A stretch of 64,000 nt of DNA from assembly GCF_051622035.1 (NCBI RefSeq), contig NC_135366.1, forward strand, positions 6,169,001 through 6,233,000, given 5' to 3'. The position numbers were made by a program, and so were the translations under genes. Of the stretch, positions 19,314-30,765 are shown piece after piece (within the stretch, counting starts at the first letter, position 1; every line of letters begins with the position of its first letter). Source of the stretch: Arctopsyche grandis (taxonomy: Eukaryota > Arthropoda > Insecta > Trichoptera > Hydropsychidae). The notes beneath the pieces are model-generated. The model worked only from the letters and a program-made list of their open reading frames with translations, was not told where the DNA came from and ran no database searches.

Positions 19314-20470
19314 GCACAACTTTGGCAGGGGGTAGAGGCTAATCCAGCCTCTATATTATCTGGACTAATTGAACGAGTCCAGTGAGGCTTGTAGGCTATC
19401 TGTTGATAATTGTCCTAGCTTATAGAGACTCGGCTGAGTTTTTAAGAGGATCTTTATTACAAGGTTTATTATATGCACGGCGAAGGAATTAGTTGCTCGA
19501 TTTCGGAAGAGTGGACTGGCTGAACTCCATGGGCTCGACTGGTGTCTGGTGGTTTATATCCGGACCGGTTGTGCAATGTGCTGTGTGATGTCATCATGGT
19601 CTCGGGGTTGTTTGGTTGTTTGATGCTGTACGAGGAGATTATGCTGTCGGCTTCGAATCTGTGCTCTTGTGTGAGCGAATATGTTTAGTCTAAAATTGGT
19701 TCTGCATGCTCGTACAGTGACGCGATGATGTAATCGTGCGACTTTTGTTTTATGGGGAAGTGGATGAGATCATCGATCAATTCAATTCGGTGTCGTACTG
19801 CATATGTACATTCATACAGGGTCTGAACACGTAGACGTACACTTGTCTCGACTTGTGCAAATGTTTCATTACTAATGATGGTTTCAAACTGCGTTTATAA
19901 TATAGGTACAAAGATAAAAATATACAATTGGGTCTTAACCGTTTGCCCGCGGCCGTCTTCTATGGAAGCTTTGCGCGACAAGTCTGTAGCGCGGCTGTCT
20001 TCCATAGAATTTCTGAACTTTGCACGGGATTTTGAGCCTTATATGCGCCTATTTCAACTGTTTTAAAGTTCAAAATTGGTTGAATATATTACTGAGAGTT
20101 GAATGCCATCTATTCAACTTGCTTAAAATGAATATATACCAGTCAAAGTTAGTTTTTTGTGGAAGCATACTAAAACCTCGTTTATGTGACGTCACGTCTG
20201 TTGAACAATGGCGACGATACGTCTCAATTGTATGAAGAATGATTATTTGACAATTGAGCCAAAACTACGAGATATATTATGTATTTTATTGTTTAAAATA
20301 ATACTTTATGTGTTAATTAACATATATGGTTACTTGAGTAAATATTAAAATCTGTATTTAAGGTCGAAAACTCGATTGCCAAATTCGTTTGTAGGGTTTA
20401 TTGGAATGAAATATATGTACATAGTGTATTTAATGGACAATCCATTTATATACTTATTTTTGTGTTTCAG

Positions 20471-20559
20471 TTGCTGGTAGAGGTCGGGGAGGTCCGGGTG
20501 TTGCTGCTCATAGGGGTGGTAGAGGCGGTTGGCAGGGTGCAGGCTCATCGCGGAAGTAA
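20471..20559 (+). CDS. SNRPD3: SmD3 exon 2 (RG-rich C-terminal tail)
   Basis: Acceptor TTTCAG then TTGCTGGTAGAGGTCGG. With the single G left from exon 1 the frame reads VAGRGRGGPGVAAHRGGRGG, then WQGAGSSRK and TAA at 20557. The arginine-glycine dipeptides are the known substrate for symmetric arginine dimethylation by PRMT5, which aids SMN-complex loading of Sm rings (family knowledge). This tail completes the Sm domain from exon 1. It is shorter and more Gly-rich than the vertebrate tail. Confidence 0.95.
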
Positions 20560-20800
20560 AGATGGATTTAAATAAATACCGTTGTTCATATAAGTTTTTT
20601 ACTGTGCAGAATTTTTTGTGGGTGCAGCGGAACGTTCAAGTAATTTTCATTGGAAATATTTTCAAATTTGTACACATTTTTTTAAATTGTACGATTTGAG
20701 TTCATTTCGTCATACTATAAATATGTCGCCTCGAAGATGTGTGATTGACATTATGTAATTAATAATGATTCTCGTATGTAATATATTTTAAGATTTAGAA

Positions 20801-20806
20801 AATAAA
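20801..20806 (+). terminator. SNRPD3: SNRPD3 poly(A) signal
   Basis: AATAAA about 240 bases after the stop codon, the first canonical signal with AT-rich sequence following. This places the 3' end near 20820-20830. Confidence 0.7.
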
Positions 20807-20845
20807 AGCATTATTTTATTAACTGATGTTTAGAGTTATTTCATC

Positions 20846-21390
20846 GTCTACGGCCGCTCACCATCCAATGCTTGATGAAGGCCTCTCCAACACGCTTCTG
20901 TTTTGCAACTCTCATCCCATCTCACGCCACACATTTTCCTAATTTCGTCTACCCATCTTCCCTGCGGTCTTCATTTTACCCTTTTGCATTCTCTTGGGTA
21001 CCATTCTACCACTTCTTTTGTCACATTCTTCTAGCAATGTGGCCCGCGCATTGTCATTTCAATCTCTTTTCTCTATCTACTATATAGACTACTCTTATCT
21101 ACTTCTCACCCACGTATTCCGTTTCCTGTCTTTCCTCGTTATGCCAAGCAGGTGTTCCATACTTCTTTGATTGCATTGGACTTTGTGTAGCATCTTGGCG
21201 TTCAATGTCCAAGTTTCACATCCATCCATCATCACTGGCAAAACCCATTGATCTTTTTCTTCAGGCAGAGTGGCATTTTTTATTTAAAAACAACATTCAT
21301 TCGTCCAAATGCACTCCATTCTAATTTAATACGTCTTTTTATTTCTTCTTCTTTACTACGGGACGTATCAATTATTTGACCTAAATAAAC
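20846..21390 (-). pseudogene. RTE-like non-LTR retrotransposon 3' fragment
   Basis: On the minus strand, broken frames read CETWTLNAKMLHKVQCNQRS and LLGITRKDRKRNTWV, the RTE/BovB-type region downstream of the reverse transcriptase core (E.WTL...QR.MER.MLGI..RDR.RN). The related copy at 44475-45030 is in the opposite orientation. Frameshifts and stops make it dead. Confidence 0.75.
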
Positions 21391-24300
21391 TTATATGGTG
21401 AGAAATAAAAAAATACTTGCATTATGTAAAATTTATTAAAATTTAAACAATACAGGGTAAAGATTTTTAAAAATTACTATAATTGTAAAGATTCATTTTT
21501 TTTGTCATTGAAATTCATAAATTGTAATTGAAGTTTTTCAATAAAATAATTTTTTTTATAATTTTTTTTTCTTTATAAGATTTACCATATATAATAAATA
21601 TAGCGAATGAAGAAATAATTTGATTTTTATTAGAATTTAAGAACATCGAGATTCATAGATTAAACTTTAAAATATTAAAAGGCATAAACTTTTTTTTTTC
21701 TTTCAAATAACTATATTACAATTTCGAATATTGCAATTTCAAGGCTTTTCTGGTCAATAGGTTGCTAAACATTTAATTAAAAACACATTTACATCAAGCG
21801 GACATTAAAAAAAAAAGGAAGCATATTCAACAGATATACATATGTTTTAAACTAACGAGTGAATTAATGACATTTTTTAATAATAACAAAAAAAAAAATA
21901 ACATTGAGACGTTTTCTGAGATTTCATTAAATTCCCCCTCCCCTATTTAGCTAAAACTTCTAATAATTTGACAATACGATTTTTTGGAAACGAACGGATC
22001 AAATCATTCGGAAGATGGAACACTTGAACCGTCAACTATGTATCATTATGATCTTTTTATAATATAAATTTAAACATGATATGATTCTAATCTCACTTTT
22101 GTTACATTCATTAACTATTTCTATCAAGTGTGATTGCGTTTTGATTTCCGGAAATGAAAACTGCCGTTACATTAATATACGAATGAAATATTTAATTCAC
22201 TGGTCCCTTCTATAAAAAAGCCGTCCTTTTGAAAAAGCCACATAAGCTCAGATCTAAAATTAATAACACATACGTTTTATTTATTAATATATATATATGT
22301 ATGTATGTATGTATGTATATAATATACTGATTCATTCTATGTAGATATTTGGTCCAAAATTATGGATGAACGGTTCTTGAATGCCGGCTACATAATTAAA
22401 AAAAATATATGTAATTTCTCAATCAATTATATACACATATATATATATATATTATACATATCTAGGACACAACACTACGTAAAAATTTTTGGTTTTGTCT
22501 CTATAAGAGAATTTGCCATCACATCAAGTTCTTAATCAATTTTTGATCAGATAAAAAAATCTGTGTAGCATTCTAAAGTTTAACCTTAAAAATTAAATTA
22601 AAACACATTTTACATGTTATAATATTAATTGGAATTGTGTCGATTCAATTTTTTTTTACATTTCAAGCTCAACTTATTCATATATAACGTTTTAAAGCAT
22701 TGAACAAAAAATTGTTGCTTTTAACCTTTTTGGACGTGGTTTTAATTTTTAAATTGTAGAAAATATGCCATTTTAAATTTTTTATAAACTAAACGCAAAA
22801 AAAATAAAACAATTAAATAAAAACAAACTTTTAATTTACATACATATTGTAGAAATCAATATTGAACACATACGATGCCTGAATTTTCAATTTAATGTGA
22901 GATGTGTTTTATTTTCAACTACTTATTTAAATGAAAATATATAAAATAAATCTTGAGTTAAAAAGTGTTTCAACTTCATTAGCAATCTACGCAACAAGTC
23001 ACTATAAGATATGTTTGTGTTTTTTTTTTTTTTTTTTTGAAACAGACAGACTTGCAATATCTCAAGACTCGTTTTCCCAACTTTTTCCGTGTATTTTTGC
23101 ATATATACAGAACACATACGAAAATGTTTTACATAGTGAAATACTTCTATTACGAGATAAATCCTAACTATTAATTAGAAGGTTTATCCGAAACAATTTG
23201 AAAAGTGAAATTAAATAAAAACTTCTAAAAAATATACTAAGAATTGTTTTAAAATATTTTAAAGTTGTGTTAATAGCTATGAATGATCATAATGTCTTGT
23301 TGGCAACGACTCCAATATCTAGAGCGATATATCTGCTCAACCGGGTTGCTGGTGAAATTGACATCTTTAATGTAAGCTGCGCTGAACTGGTTGAGTGGTC
23401 GTGGAGCAACGCCGGTGGTTGATTTTATCAATTATAAATGTCAATGATTTTTCCATCAAAATATAACAGGTTGTTAACATGATTAAGGTTATTATTATTA
23501 CGATGTTATGATTGTGTGACTGGCCACAGTGACGCATTAGAGCACTCTGTAATGTCACTGTGGTTAATGTGTTAAAAATAAAAATAAGTAATAAAATGTA
23601 TACAAACTCCTGTTTAAGCAGACGAAGAGTTGAGAAAACGAGTCTCGAGATATAGCAAGTTGGCAGAACGGAGCGCACCGTGTTAAAACATATGTTATAT
23701 ATTATAGCAAATGTACAAAAGCAGATATTAAAATGACAATTATTATTTCCACATTGTAAAATCTATTTGAGGTTTTAAATAAAATTTTATATTAAAATTT
23801 CCTTTTGTAATAAATGCAAGAAATGATTCCTTTAAATGTGCAATATTAACGAAATATCTATAAATGACATGTTTGTGCTATATTTAATATACTAGTAAAA
23901 ATGGAATTGATTGTAAAGTTTCACCACAATATCTAGAAGATCAGCAAATGATGCCACCAGGTTTATAGTAATTCGCTTTAACACTAGAGAGGTTTACAGA
24001 TCTACAAATTAGAGACGCCGATGAAAGAACCGATGCATATCTAATCACAACCTTGGATTCTCTAGACATAGTGATGAAACTATTACAATAATATATGAAT
24101 TTTAAAAATAGATTGAATTCAATAATTGATATATATATGTAGTAATATAGATATTGTAATAATGAATATAGTTATATGTATTATATTAAGATAGAGATTG
24201 TGCGTCGAAGATAAAAATGAGTAATGGAGGAGAGTGCGTGACAATTACACCGAGTGCCGTCTAGACTTTTTTATTTATTTTTTAATAAGTATTTAATATA

Positions 24301-24963
24301 ATAAATTTAAATCCAATATTCAAATATCACCGAGAGATCAGTCAAACGATTATTTAATATCCATTCATAATAAAACACACATAATGAATTTTGGCAAGTT
24401 AAAATTTGGGTGCTTCAGTTTTGCTTAATCATAATACATATTTATATAATATAGTTTTTTTTTTCTTTTGATGTTTGTATATTATAATATATAATTCTTA
24501 CCATTCTAAAATATCATTTAAAACTATGAACAAATATAATATGTATTTTAAAAATAATTATTAATTTTTGCATTTAAGTGTATCAAATTCGCAATATTTC
24601 TTAAGTACCGATAAGTTCTTAAAGTAACGTTGACATAATTTATGATACTTTAAAATTGATGCTAAATTTTTTGATGGCGGTGAAAGGAAAAAACAATTAA
24701 AGTTGAATTATCCTCAATTTGTCATTGATGGATTGAATCAAAATTTATATATTATATATGTATATATTTCAGCATCAACTTATACAATTAATAAAATATC
24801 CAATCGTCAGTCAATAAACAATTAGATTTTTCATAAAATTCGCATAAGTAAATAATGATCACACTTATACGACATAAGTACAGACTAGTCTCGTGATTCG
24901 ACACGAATCTGAACCGATGACGACTGTGGCTGCATCGGAAGCAGTTTCTGTTTTGGGTATACA
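21391..24963. other. Convergent intergenic region, no gene recognised
   Basis: AT-rich sequence between the 3' ends of SmD3 and CaMKK. It contains a TATG microsatellite (22290-22320) and a short inverted repeat around GCCACAGTGACGC and TGTCACTGTGG (23522-23562). Part of it must be the CaMKK 3' UTR (minus strand), but I cannot choose a poly(A) site among several TTTATT signals. Confidence 0.5.
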
Positions 24964-25300
24964 TCACCGCGCTTCTCTATCGTCGCTGCTACTGGCTTCT
25001 TGAGATCTGGTAACGTCGTTGACAACACCGCTATACTTAAAGTTGAGCTTGATGTTGTTTACGGCAGCACTGTCGTGGTTCGCCGCTGCTTTCGAATTTT
25101 CAGCTATGTGATTGTCGTCTTTGGATAGATCCTGGCCGTCGGAGGAGTTCTCAGTGATGTCGTCGTCGTTGTCGTCATTGTGACTCGGGTTCGACGACTG
25201 AGGATCGGAGTCTTGAGAGTCGTACAGTTGGTTTTCCCTGATCTGCTGATCGAGTGACAATTCCGTGACGGCTGGCAAGAGATTTTCAAACGATCCTTGT
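24964..25300 (-). CDS. CaMKK exon (last): acidic C-terminal tail
   Basis: Acceptor CATTAG then CAAGGATCG after completing an Arg codon; TGA at 24964-24966. Encodes 112 residues: GSFENLLPAVTELSLDQQ, then a low-complexity Asp/Asn/Ser-rich stretch (SHNDDNDDDITENSSDGQ), ending SSSDDREAR. CaMKK C-termini vary between species, so family support comes from splicing in frame to the conserved preceding exon. Confidence 0.85.
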
Positions 25301-25371
25301 CTAATGAAGTGCATGAGGATTAAAATTATTGTTCAATGACAATTTGAATACTTTAATGAGCTGATAAATAC

Positions 25372-25457
25372 CTTTCAGGTAGTCCCAAATATGCTCCAGG
25401 AGCTGACGCTGACCGTGCACCTCTTGAAAGTCTTCCTGCCCTAGCGAGGAATGGATT
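25372..25457 (-). CDS. CaMKK exon: post-kinase NPF...SASAPG segment
   Basis: Encodes NPFLARAGRLSRGARSASAP followed by GAYLGLPE and two bases of an Arg codon. It matches the CaMKK segment after the KxSFxNPF motif, with its Arg/Ser-rich SAPG stretch. Acceptor CATTGCAG; donor GAAAG|GTATTT. Confidence 0.88.
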
Positions 25458-25537
25458 CTGCAATGATATATTTATTAGTATCCGTTTATCATATTTCAAT
25501 AGTACATATACATATATAGTGATTGATATTATTTTAC

Positions 25538-25705
25538 CTGAAAACTGTGTTTTTTCAACATAGTCTTTATGAGAATTAGTGTAGAAACCTTTGGTATACT
25601 AGTGACAACTTGTGCGACATCTTCTTCGGTCACTTCCACCAATTGGCAATTGTCTTCCTCGGATGGAAGTAACCATTTTCCGTCCATCGTTACCCAAGGA
25701 TCGTT
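25538..25705 (-). CDS. CaMKK exon: kinase end and autoinhibitory/CaM-binding region
   Basis: Encodes NDPWVTMDGKWLLPSEEDNC, then QLVEVTEEDVAQVV, then the basic segment STLILIKTMLKKHSFQ. NDPWVT is the kinase subdomain XI end (hPWVT in relatives). EVTEEDV...IPK..TLILIKTML.KHSF is the autoinhibitory and calmodulin-binding region of CaMKKs, so calcium control appears intact. Acceptor TTTTATAG, donor CAG|GTAAAA. Confidence 0.93.
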
Positions 25706-26170
25706 CTATAAAATAGCGTTATTTTCAAGTGGTTTTTCAAATGAATAATTATTAATATTTTAGTATGTATGTATATGTTACAGTTGAAGTGTATCTTCCA
25801 GTTGTAATATATTCCGTCTAACTCATGTAGGTTGATTCATATGGCGAATTACATTCCAAGTGGTCAAAATATATTACAACCGAAAATACAGTTCGTATCA
25901 GATAAGATGGAGAGGTTAGGTCTTCGTGAAAATGTCACTCGATTAGTAAATTGAGTTGAATTGACCATTTTCGTAATAATAAATACACAACTTATGTATA
26001 ATAGCGTCGTCTCTCTCAACTTTCAGACGTTACCCTAATCATGGTGGCTGAAAATATCAGCTTTTTGGTGCTAATTATCTCAAAAGCTCATCAGCTTTTT
26101 AGTGCTAAGTAACTCTTTAGCAATATCCACCCAGTTAAAGTGACAGTGCAACTAAAAAGGCACTTATTAC

Positions 26171-26274
26171 TAAAGCCCGGACCCATAGCGCGCCGTTAAA
26201 GGTTTGTCGAACCTTTTTTACAAAGCATTTACAACAATTGAACAATGAGCGGCGCGTTTTGGGTCCGTACTCTA
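26171..26274. mobile_element. hAT-like MITE, stack unit 1
   Basis: Starts TAAAGCCCGGACCC, ends GGGTCCGTACTCTA; flanked by CTTATTAC at 26163-26170 and 26275-26282. Interior palindrome of TAAAGGTTTGTCGAACC and related words. Lies in a CaMKK intron. Confidence 0.82.
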
Positions 26275-26282
26275 CTTATTAC

Positions 26283-26436
26283 TAGACTCCGGACCCAAAG
26301 CGCGCCGTTTATTGTTCAATTGTTGTAAATGATTTGTTAAAGGTTCGCCGAACATTTTTTATTTGCACTTTAGCTTTGTAAATAGAGCTAAACCGCCCCG
26401 ATTCCTGGAAAAAGCACGCTCTCTATCCGTAGCCTA
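26283..26436. mobile_element. hAT-like MITE, stack unit 2
   Basis: Starts TAGACTCCGGACCCAAAGCG, ends ATCCGTAGCCTA; flanked by the same CTTATTAC at 26275-26282 and 26437-26444. Shares interior words with the MITE at 10221-10394. Confidence 0.8.
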
Positions 26437-26444
26437 CTTATTAC

Positions 26445-26546
26445 TAGTCACCGGAGCCTGAGGGGGCCGTGTATTGTTCAAAGGTTGTAAATGCATTGTT
26501 AAAGGTTTGCCGAACAATAGATAGCACTGTGACTATCCTACCTCTA
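26445..26546. mobile_element. hAT-like MITE, stack unit 3
   Basis: Starts TAGTCACCGGAGCC, ends CTATCCTACCTCTA; flanked by CTTATTAC at 26437-26444 and 26547-26554. The ends are more diverged than in units 1 and 2; its left half resembles the MITE at 50454-50586. Confidence 0.75.
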
Positions 26547-26569
26547 CTTATTACTTCAAATTTCTACCC

Positions 26570-27018
26570 TTAGTGTCGGGCCACACCGTGCGACGTGGTT
26601 GAGGGCGACCAGACAAATGTATTTTACAAATATGTATTGTATTGTAAATGTATTAAAAATATTAGTAGATAGCAGTAGCGGCTCGTGAGATTTCATAGTG
26701 GGGGGGCTGCAGAGATTATTCAGGCTGTAGCAGCTCGTTAACCAAACCGTTGATCGAATGAAAACAAAAATAGCTTGAATATGTACTATAGTGGGAGGTC
26801 TGCAGCCCCGCAGCCCATGTGGACGACAAAAAAGCATGCATTTGTACTGTATTGGGAGGCTACAGCCCCGCAGCTCATATGCACGAGCCGCCACTGGTAG
26901 ATAGTTAGATGGGGCATGCCACACCCGTCAACTTCTTTGTCGCTGACATTTCTACACATTTTTTCTTGTCGCACAACTAGTCGGCCGACAAAGTTGCACG
27001 GTGTGGCCCGGGTCTTAG
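26570..27018. mobile_element. MITE with GGGCCACACCGTG ends, host of nested hAT-like MITE
   Basis: The left end TTAGTGTCGGGCCACACCGTG and the reversed right end CTAAGACCCGGGCCACACCG are inverted repeats. Interior blocks (GGTTGAGGGCGACCAGAC, GTCGGCCGACAAAGTTG) match the element at 38395-38576. The hAT-like MITE 26673-26896 sits inside it. No clear target duplication. Confidence 0.72.
26673..26896. mobile_element. hAT-like MITE with exact GTAGATAG duplication
   Basis: CAGTAGCGGCTCGTG...GCACGAGCCGCCACTG, flanked by GTAGATAG at 26665-26672 and 26897-26904. The interior has two subrepeats of GCAGCCCCGCAGC(C/T)CAT plus GGACGACAAAAA-type sequence. Relative at 39861-40091; one end at 1300-1342. Confidence 0.92.
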
Positions 27019-27830
27019 GAGACGGCATTTAAAATATTTTAAAAGGAAGTAAAGTGGTAGCCACCAACATGGTTGAATACCTACTCGCAGGATGACGACC
27101 GACTAGAGATCCTTTTGGCAAAATTATATCTAACTACCACTTATAAAAATACGTGAACTATGTATGTATACATACAATATGAACGTCACAACCGAACCAT
27201 CACAAACACAACCTGAGTGATAATTATTTCAGATCTGATACCAATTTATTCATACCAAAGTATAATTACAGCCATTTTTTTTAACATCCACCATAAAATA
27301 TTTTCATTTAACGACATCAAATATTCAAAGACGACGTGAAACCGAGATCCAAAATCAAAGATAAGCCTTTTAATGGGTCTCACGGCTAAAATTAGCTCAC
27401 TCAACTGCTAAATTCCACGAAAAATTCGGTTCAAGTAGCGCTTTTATCATACAAATTTCACTTTTATCGTCGACGGCTAGATTGTATCTCTAAAGTATCT
27501 TAATAAATTGGACCCAATTTTCAAATGGTATCCACACAACAGTCACGCAAGTTAATGTCCGATATGAAAAGGGCTCATTGTAGTTTAAAATACTCAATTG
27601 AGCACGCGAGTTGCGGCATAGAACATACATATACATATCTAGGGTCCAAATAATGGATCGCTTTCAACCCTTCCAAACTAAAGTACGGTGTCTGGAAACA
27701 TTGTTTTCCCCGGGACTGCTTTACCGGCACCATTAATTACTGTTACACCCCGGTTCGAAGGGTTGTTCGAAATGAAATCTCAATATACTGTTGAGTAAAT
27801 ACGTATGTGCTTACGGTGAGTGTTTTGTAC

Positions 27831-28046
27831 CTTGATTTGTGGCAGGGTGATCCTAGTGGTGTGATCTTTGTCGAGCATCCTCAAAAGGAGTCGTTTCAGG
27901 TGTGAGGATACGTTCGAGCTCGGTGGGAAATGAACTGGCTGCTGCTTGATAAGGGCGTGAAGAGCTGGAGTTCCTTCGGCTATCCATGGCAGGTTTCCGG
28001 TCACGAATGTATAAAGGGTCACACCCATAGACCATATGTCCACTGC
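27831..28046 (-). CDS. CaMKK exon: kinase C-lobe (subdomains IX-XI)
   Basis: Encodes AVDIWSMGVTLYTFVTGNLP, then WIAEGTPALHALIKQQPVHF and LKRLLLRMLDKDHTTRITLP, ending QIK. DIWSMGVTLY is subdomain IX with its invariant Asp; RMLDKDHTTRI is the subdomain XI Arg region. Phase 0 at both ends. Acceptor TTTTCAG|GCAGTGG, donor CAAG|GTACAA. Confidence 0.94.
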
Positions 28047-28136
28047 CTGAAAATAACAGTTTAAACAAAATAAAATGCTGTGAAGAAAAGTTTCATGGAA
28101 AAATTTTATAGACTATTTTCGTCTTCGATAAATTTT

Positions 28137-29165
28137 TGTATTGTTTTTAGTGTTGGAAAAATATAATAGAAAAGCTTTGTATATGTGTTACACCGAATCC
28201 GTGAAATTGTCTATTACACGCATTCGGCAAGATAATTGCCGATTGCGTGAAAAATGCAAGCACATTGCCCAGTTCACGGATTTGGCAAATTCTTTGGCGA
28301 ATGCGTGTATTCGGCAAGAATTTGTCTGCTCAAAGCATGGAGTCGGCAAATAGACAGCAGCGCTCCGGTGTTGTTTTTTAGAACTGGACAGCGTGGACAA
28401 ATGTCAAAGTGACAGCTGAATGAGGATGTTTAATTTAGTTTAATTTACATTTTTTTTTTATTTTTTTATTTATTTTACATATAGAAGGCCTTACAGGTAA
28501 ATCCCAATGCGCCTTCCTGGCCAATTACAAATACAAATGCAGCATTTTTTTATTATAAGTCGTTGAATTGCGAGACACTGAAAAAACTCGCAAATTAACG
28601 AGACATCTATGAATTGTACATAAATTTTTATTGTACATCCATCAAATTTCAAATAGTGGTGACATAGTAGGTAGGAAGGATTTTTAGCCAATTTTTTTTC
28701 CGGGAACCGTTTCAACAATGAAATCAGAGAAAATTGGCAAACTCTGATAGGAAACGATCAACCTGGAGTCACAAATCCAGGTCTGACCAACAGCATACTC
28801 TGAAAAATACATATTATTATTATGTATAATATGACTACATACATATGTTTAGATCATCTCATATGACTTATACATAAATTAATGCCATTTTTATACATTT
28901 TGATCAATATTTTAACAGTGAAACATATGTATGTAGTCATATTATACATAATAATATGTAAATTAAACATCCTTATTCAGTTGTCACTTTGACACTTGGT
29001 TATAATATAACACGCTGTCCAGTTCACGCATTCGGCAAAGAATTTACGGAATCCGTGAACTGGGCAACGTGCTTGCATTTTTCACGCATTCGGCAATTCC
29101 CTTGCCGAATGCTTGTAATAGACAATTTTATGGATTCGGTGTAACATGTATGGGCATCATTTTGT
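28137..29165. repeat. Large inverted repeat in CaMKK intron with nested SINE and inner hairpin
   Basis: The left arm 28137-28440 (TTACACCGAATCCGTGAAATT...CAAAGTGACAGCTGAATGAGG) is echoed in reverse by 28962-29165. The shared feature is repeated CGCATTCGGCAA words. Between them lie a minus-strand SINE (28483-28805) and a second inverted repeat (28807-28849 with 28919-28963). Confidence 0.75.
28483..28805 (-). mobile_element. SINE, minus copy
   Basis: Reverse of the family body: AGGCCTTACAGGTAAATCCC, AATGCGCCTTCCTGGCCAAT, AGAAAATTGGCAAACTCTGA, GGAGTCACAAATCCAGGTCT. The tRNA-like head is missing beyond the CAGCATACTCTGAAAAAT block. Confidence 0.85.
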
Positions 29166-29204
29166 TTTTTTGTTTTTATTTTTATTTAACATAGATATAT
29201 GTAC

Positions 29205-29440
29205 ATATACCAGGAAGGCTTGTCAGGAAGAAGACAATTAATTACAAACAATGCAACATTTTTATTACATAAATCACTGTATTTCGAGAAGCCGAAGAAC
29301 ACTAAATTAACAATTAATTAATTAATTAATCCATTGAGACATCTATGGATTTTCGATTTATACATAATTTTTACATTAAATATTATAGTATATTACGCTA
29401 AAAAATTTTGACACCTAGTATCAATCAATCATGGATTCAT
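29205..29440 (-). mobile_element. SINE 3' part, minus, degraded
   Basis: ACCAGGAAGGCTTGTCAGGAAGAAG, then the AATTACAAACAATGCAAC block, match the family 3' end; similarity fades after about 29440. Confidence 0.55.
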
Positions 29441-30350
29441 AGTCCTTAATTTTTCCTACCTACATACAGAACTGAAAATTTTAAAATACCACATTTCTGA
29501 CAACTCTGCTAATCATTATTAATCCTTTTAGGTGGTGAAAAAATGCTGAAATTTTATCTCCTGCTATTTAGTCTCTCTTTTTACCTAGAAATTTAATAGT
29601 CACATAATGGCTTTGCCGATTAAACCAATTTAAGCTACAGACAGTTTTTTTTGTTTTAATCTGCTTTTTTATATACTGACAAATATAAAATTTGACCTCG
29701 TTGTTGAAATTCCAACGATTTCGCAAATTAAGCTTACAAAAATATAGCAGATTCCCATAGAATCGATACCGTACTTTAAACGAAGTTTTAACCCAACCAG
29801 ATCGCGTCAAGAAACCGCACAGAAACACAACTCATTGAACAAGTAAAATTGGCTGAAATATCCAACAACACTTGGCAACTCCATCGCCAACATTTGACTT
29901 TGTTTCACAGCATCCTCTCAACTTAACAAAACACCAAATTCGATTTACAACCAACTCTAAAGTGTGAGTCGTCGAGTGGAGTGAATTTGTGCTATTTGCT
30001 TTCGGTTTGACGATGCGACACGTTGACGTTTTAATTAAGTGACTGCACCCCCTTTCTACCCCCTAGAATAAAAATAGACTTATCTGTTTCGTTCGACGAC
30101 GCATTGTTGACCCTCCCCTTCCTTCTCTCCTTAATTGGATCCCTCCCAGTCTAGACAATGGGAACCTATAGCTGTAGCTACCTACCCTTATACAATTGAT
30201 GACCAAATAAAAAAAAATTGGGATACACTTGACTGATCGTACTACATATATTTAACTTTAGTTTCGAGGAACCGGGATTCATCCACGTTTTATTTTTAAC
30301 TTATTTACAGTCGTCGAAACAGCTGAAAGTTTAAGCGCAACTATTAGTTT
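29441..30350. other. CaMKK intron, no feature recognised
   Basis: AT-rich intron sequence with short chance frames only. A pyrimidine-rich stretch with CCCC runs is present at about 30045-30150. Confidence 0.4.
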
Positions 30351-30351
30351 G

Positions 30352-30757
30352 TATGTTGGCTAAGTAGATCAATGGCTAGCGTGAAATGCTTTCAATTAGA
30401 TGGTCACGGGTTCAATCACTAGCTGTGCTGCTGGTCAGACCTTGGATATGTGACTCTGGGTCGATTGTTTCCTAACAGAGTTTGCTAATTTATCTGATTT
30501 CATTGAAACGGTTCCAACAAATTGGCAAACCCTGTCCTATTTCTCGCAATTCGCTGATTTATAAAATGCTGCAAATTTGTCCATGAATATCTCGTGAATT
30601 TCGATTTTTTCAGTATCTTGAAATTTGACGATTTACAAAAAATGGTTTTTCAAAATTTATCCATATATGTATATGTTTGTCTCTATGATGTATGTTTGTA
30701 ATTGGCCAGGAAGGCGCATTGTGGTTTACCTTTGAGGCCTTCCTGGAATATATGTAC
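30352..30757 (+). mobile_element. SINE, plus copy with tRNA-like head
   Basis: The head GGCTAGCGTGAAATGCTTTC...CACGGGTTCAATCACTAGC has a B-box-like GGTTCAATC. The body follows (GTCGATTGTTTCCTAACAGA, TTTGTAATTGGCCAGGAAGG), ending GAGGCCTTCCTGGAATATATG. The head differs from that of the 49383 copy. Confidence 0.82.
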
Positions 30758-30765
30758 ATATATAT

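Noticed and set aside
24961..25314. Separate small gene for the acidic Asp/Asn-rich frame
   Set aside because: It splices in phase to the CaMKK post-kinase exon, so it is the CaMKK C-terminus rather than a separate gene.
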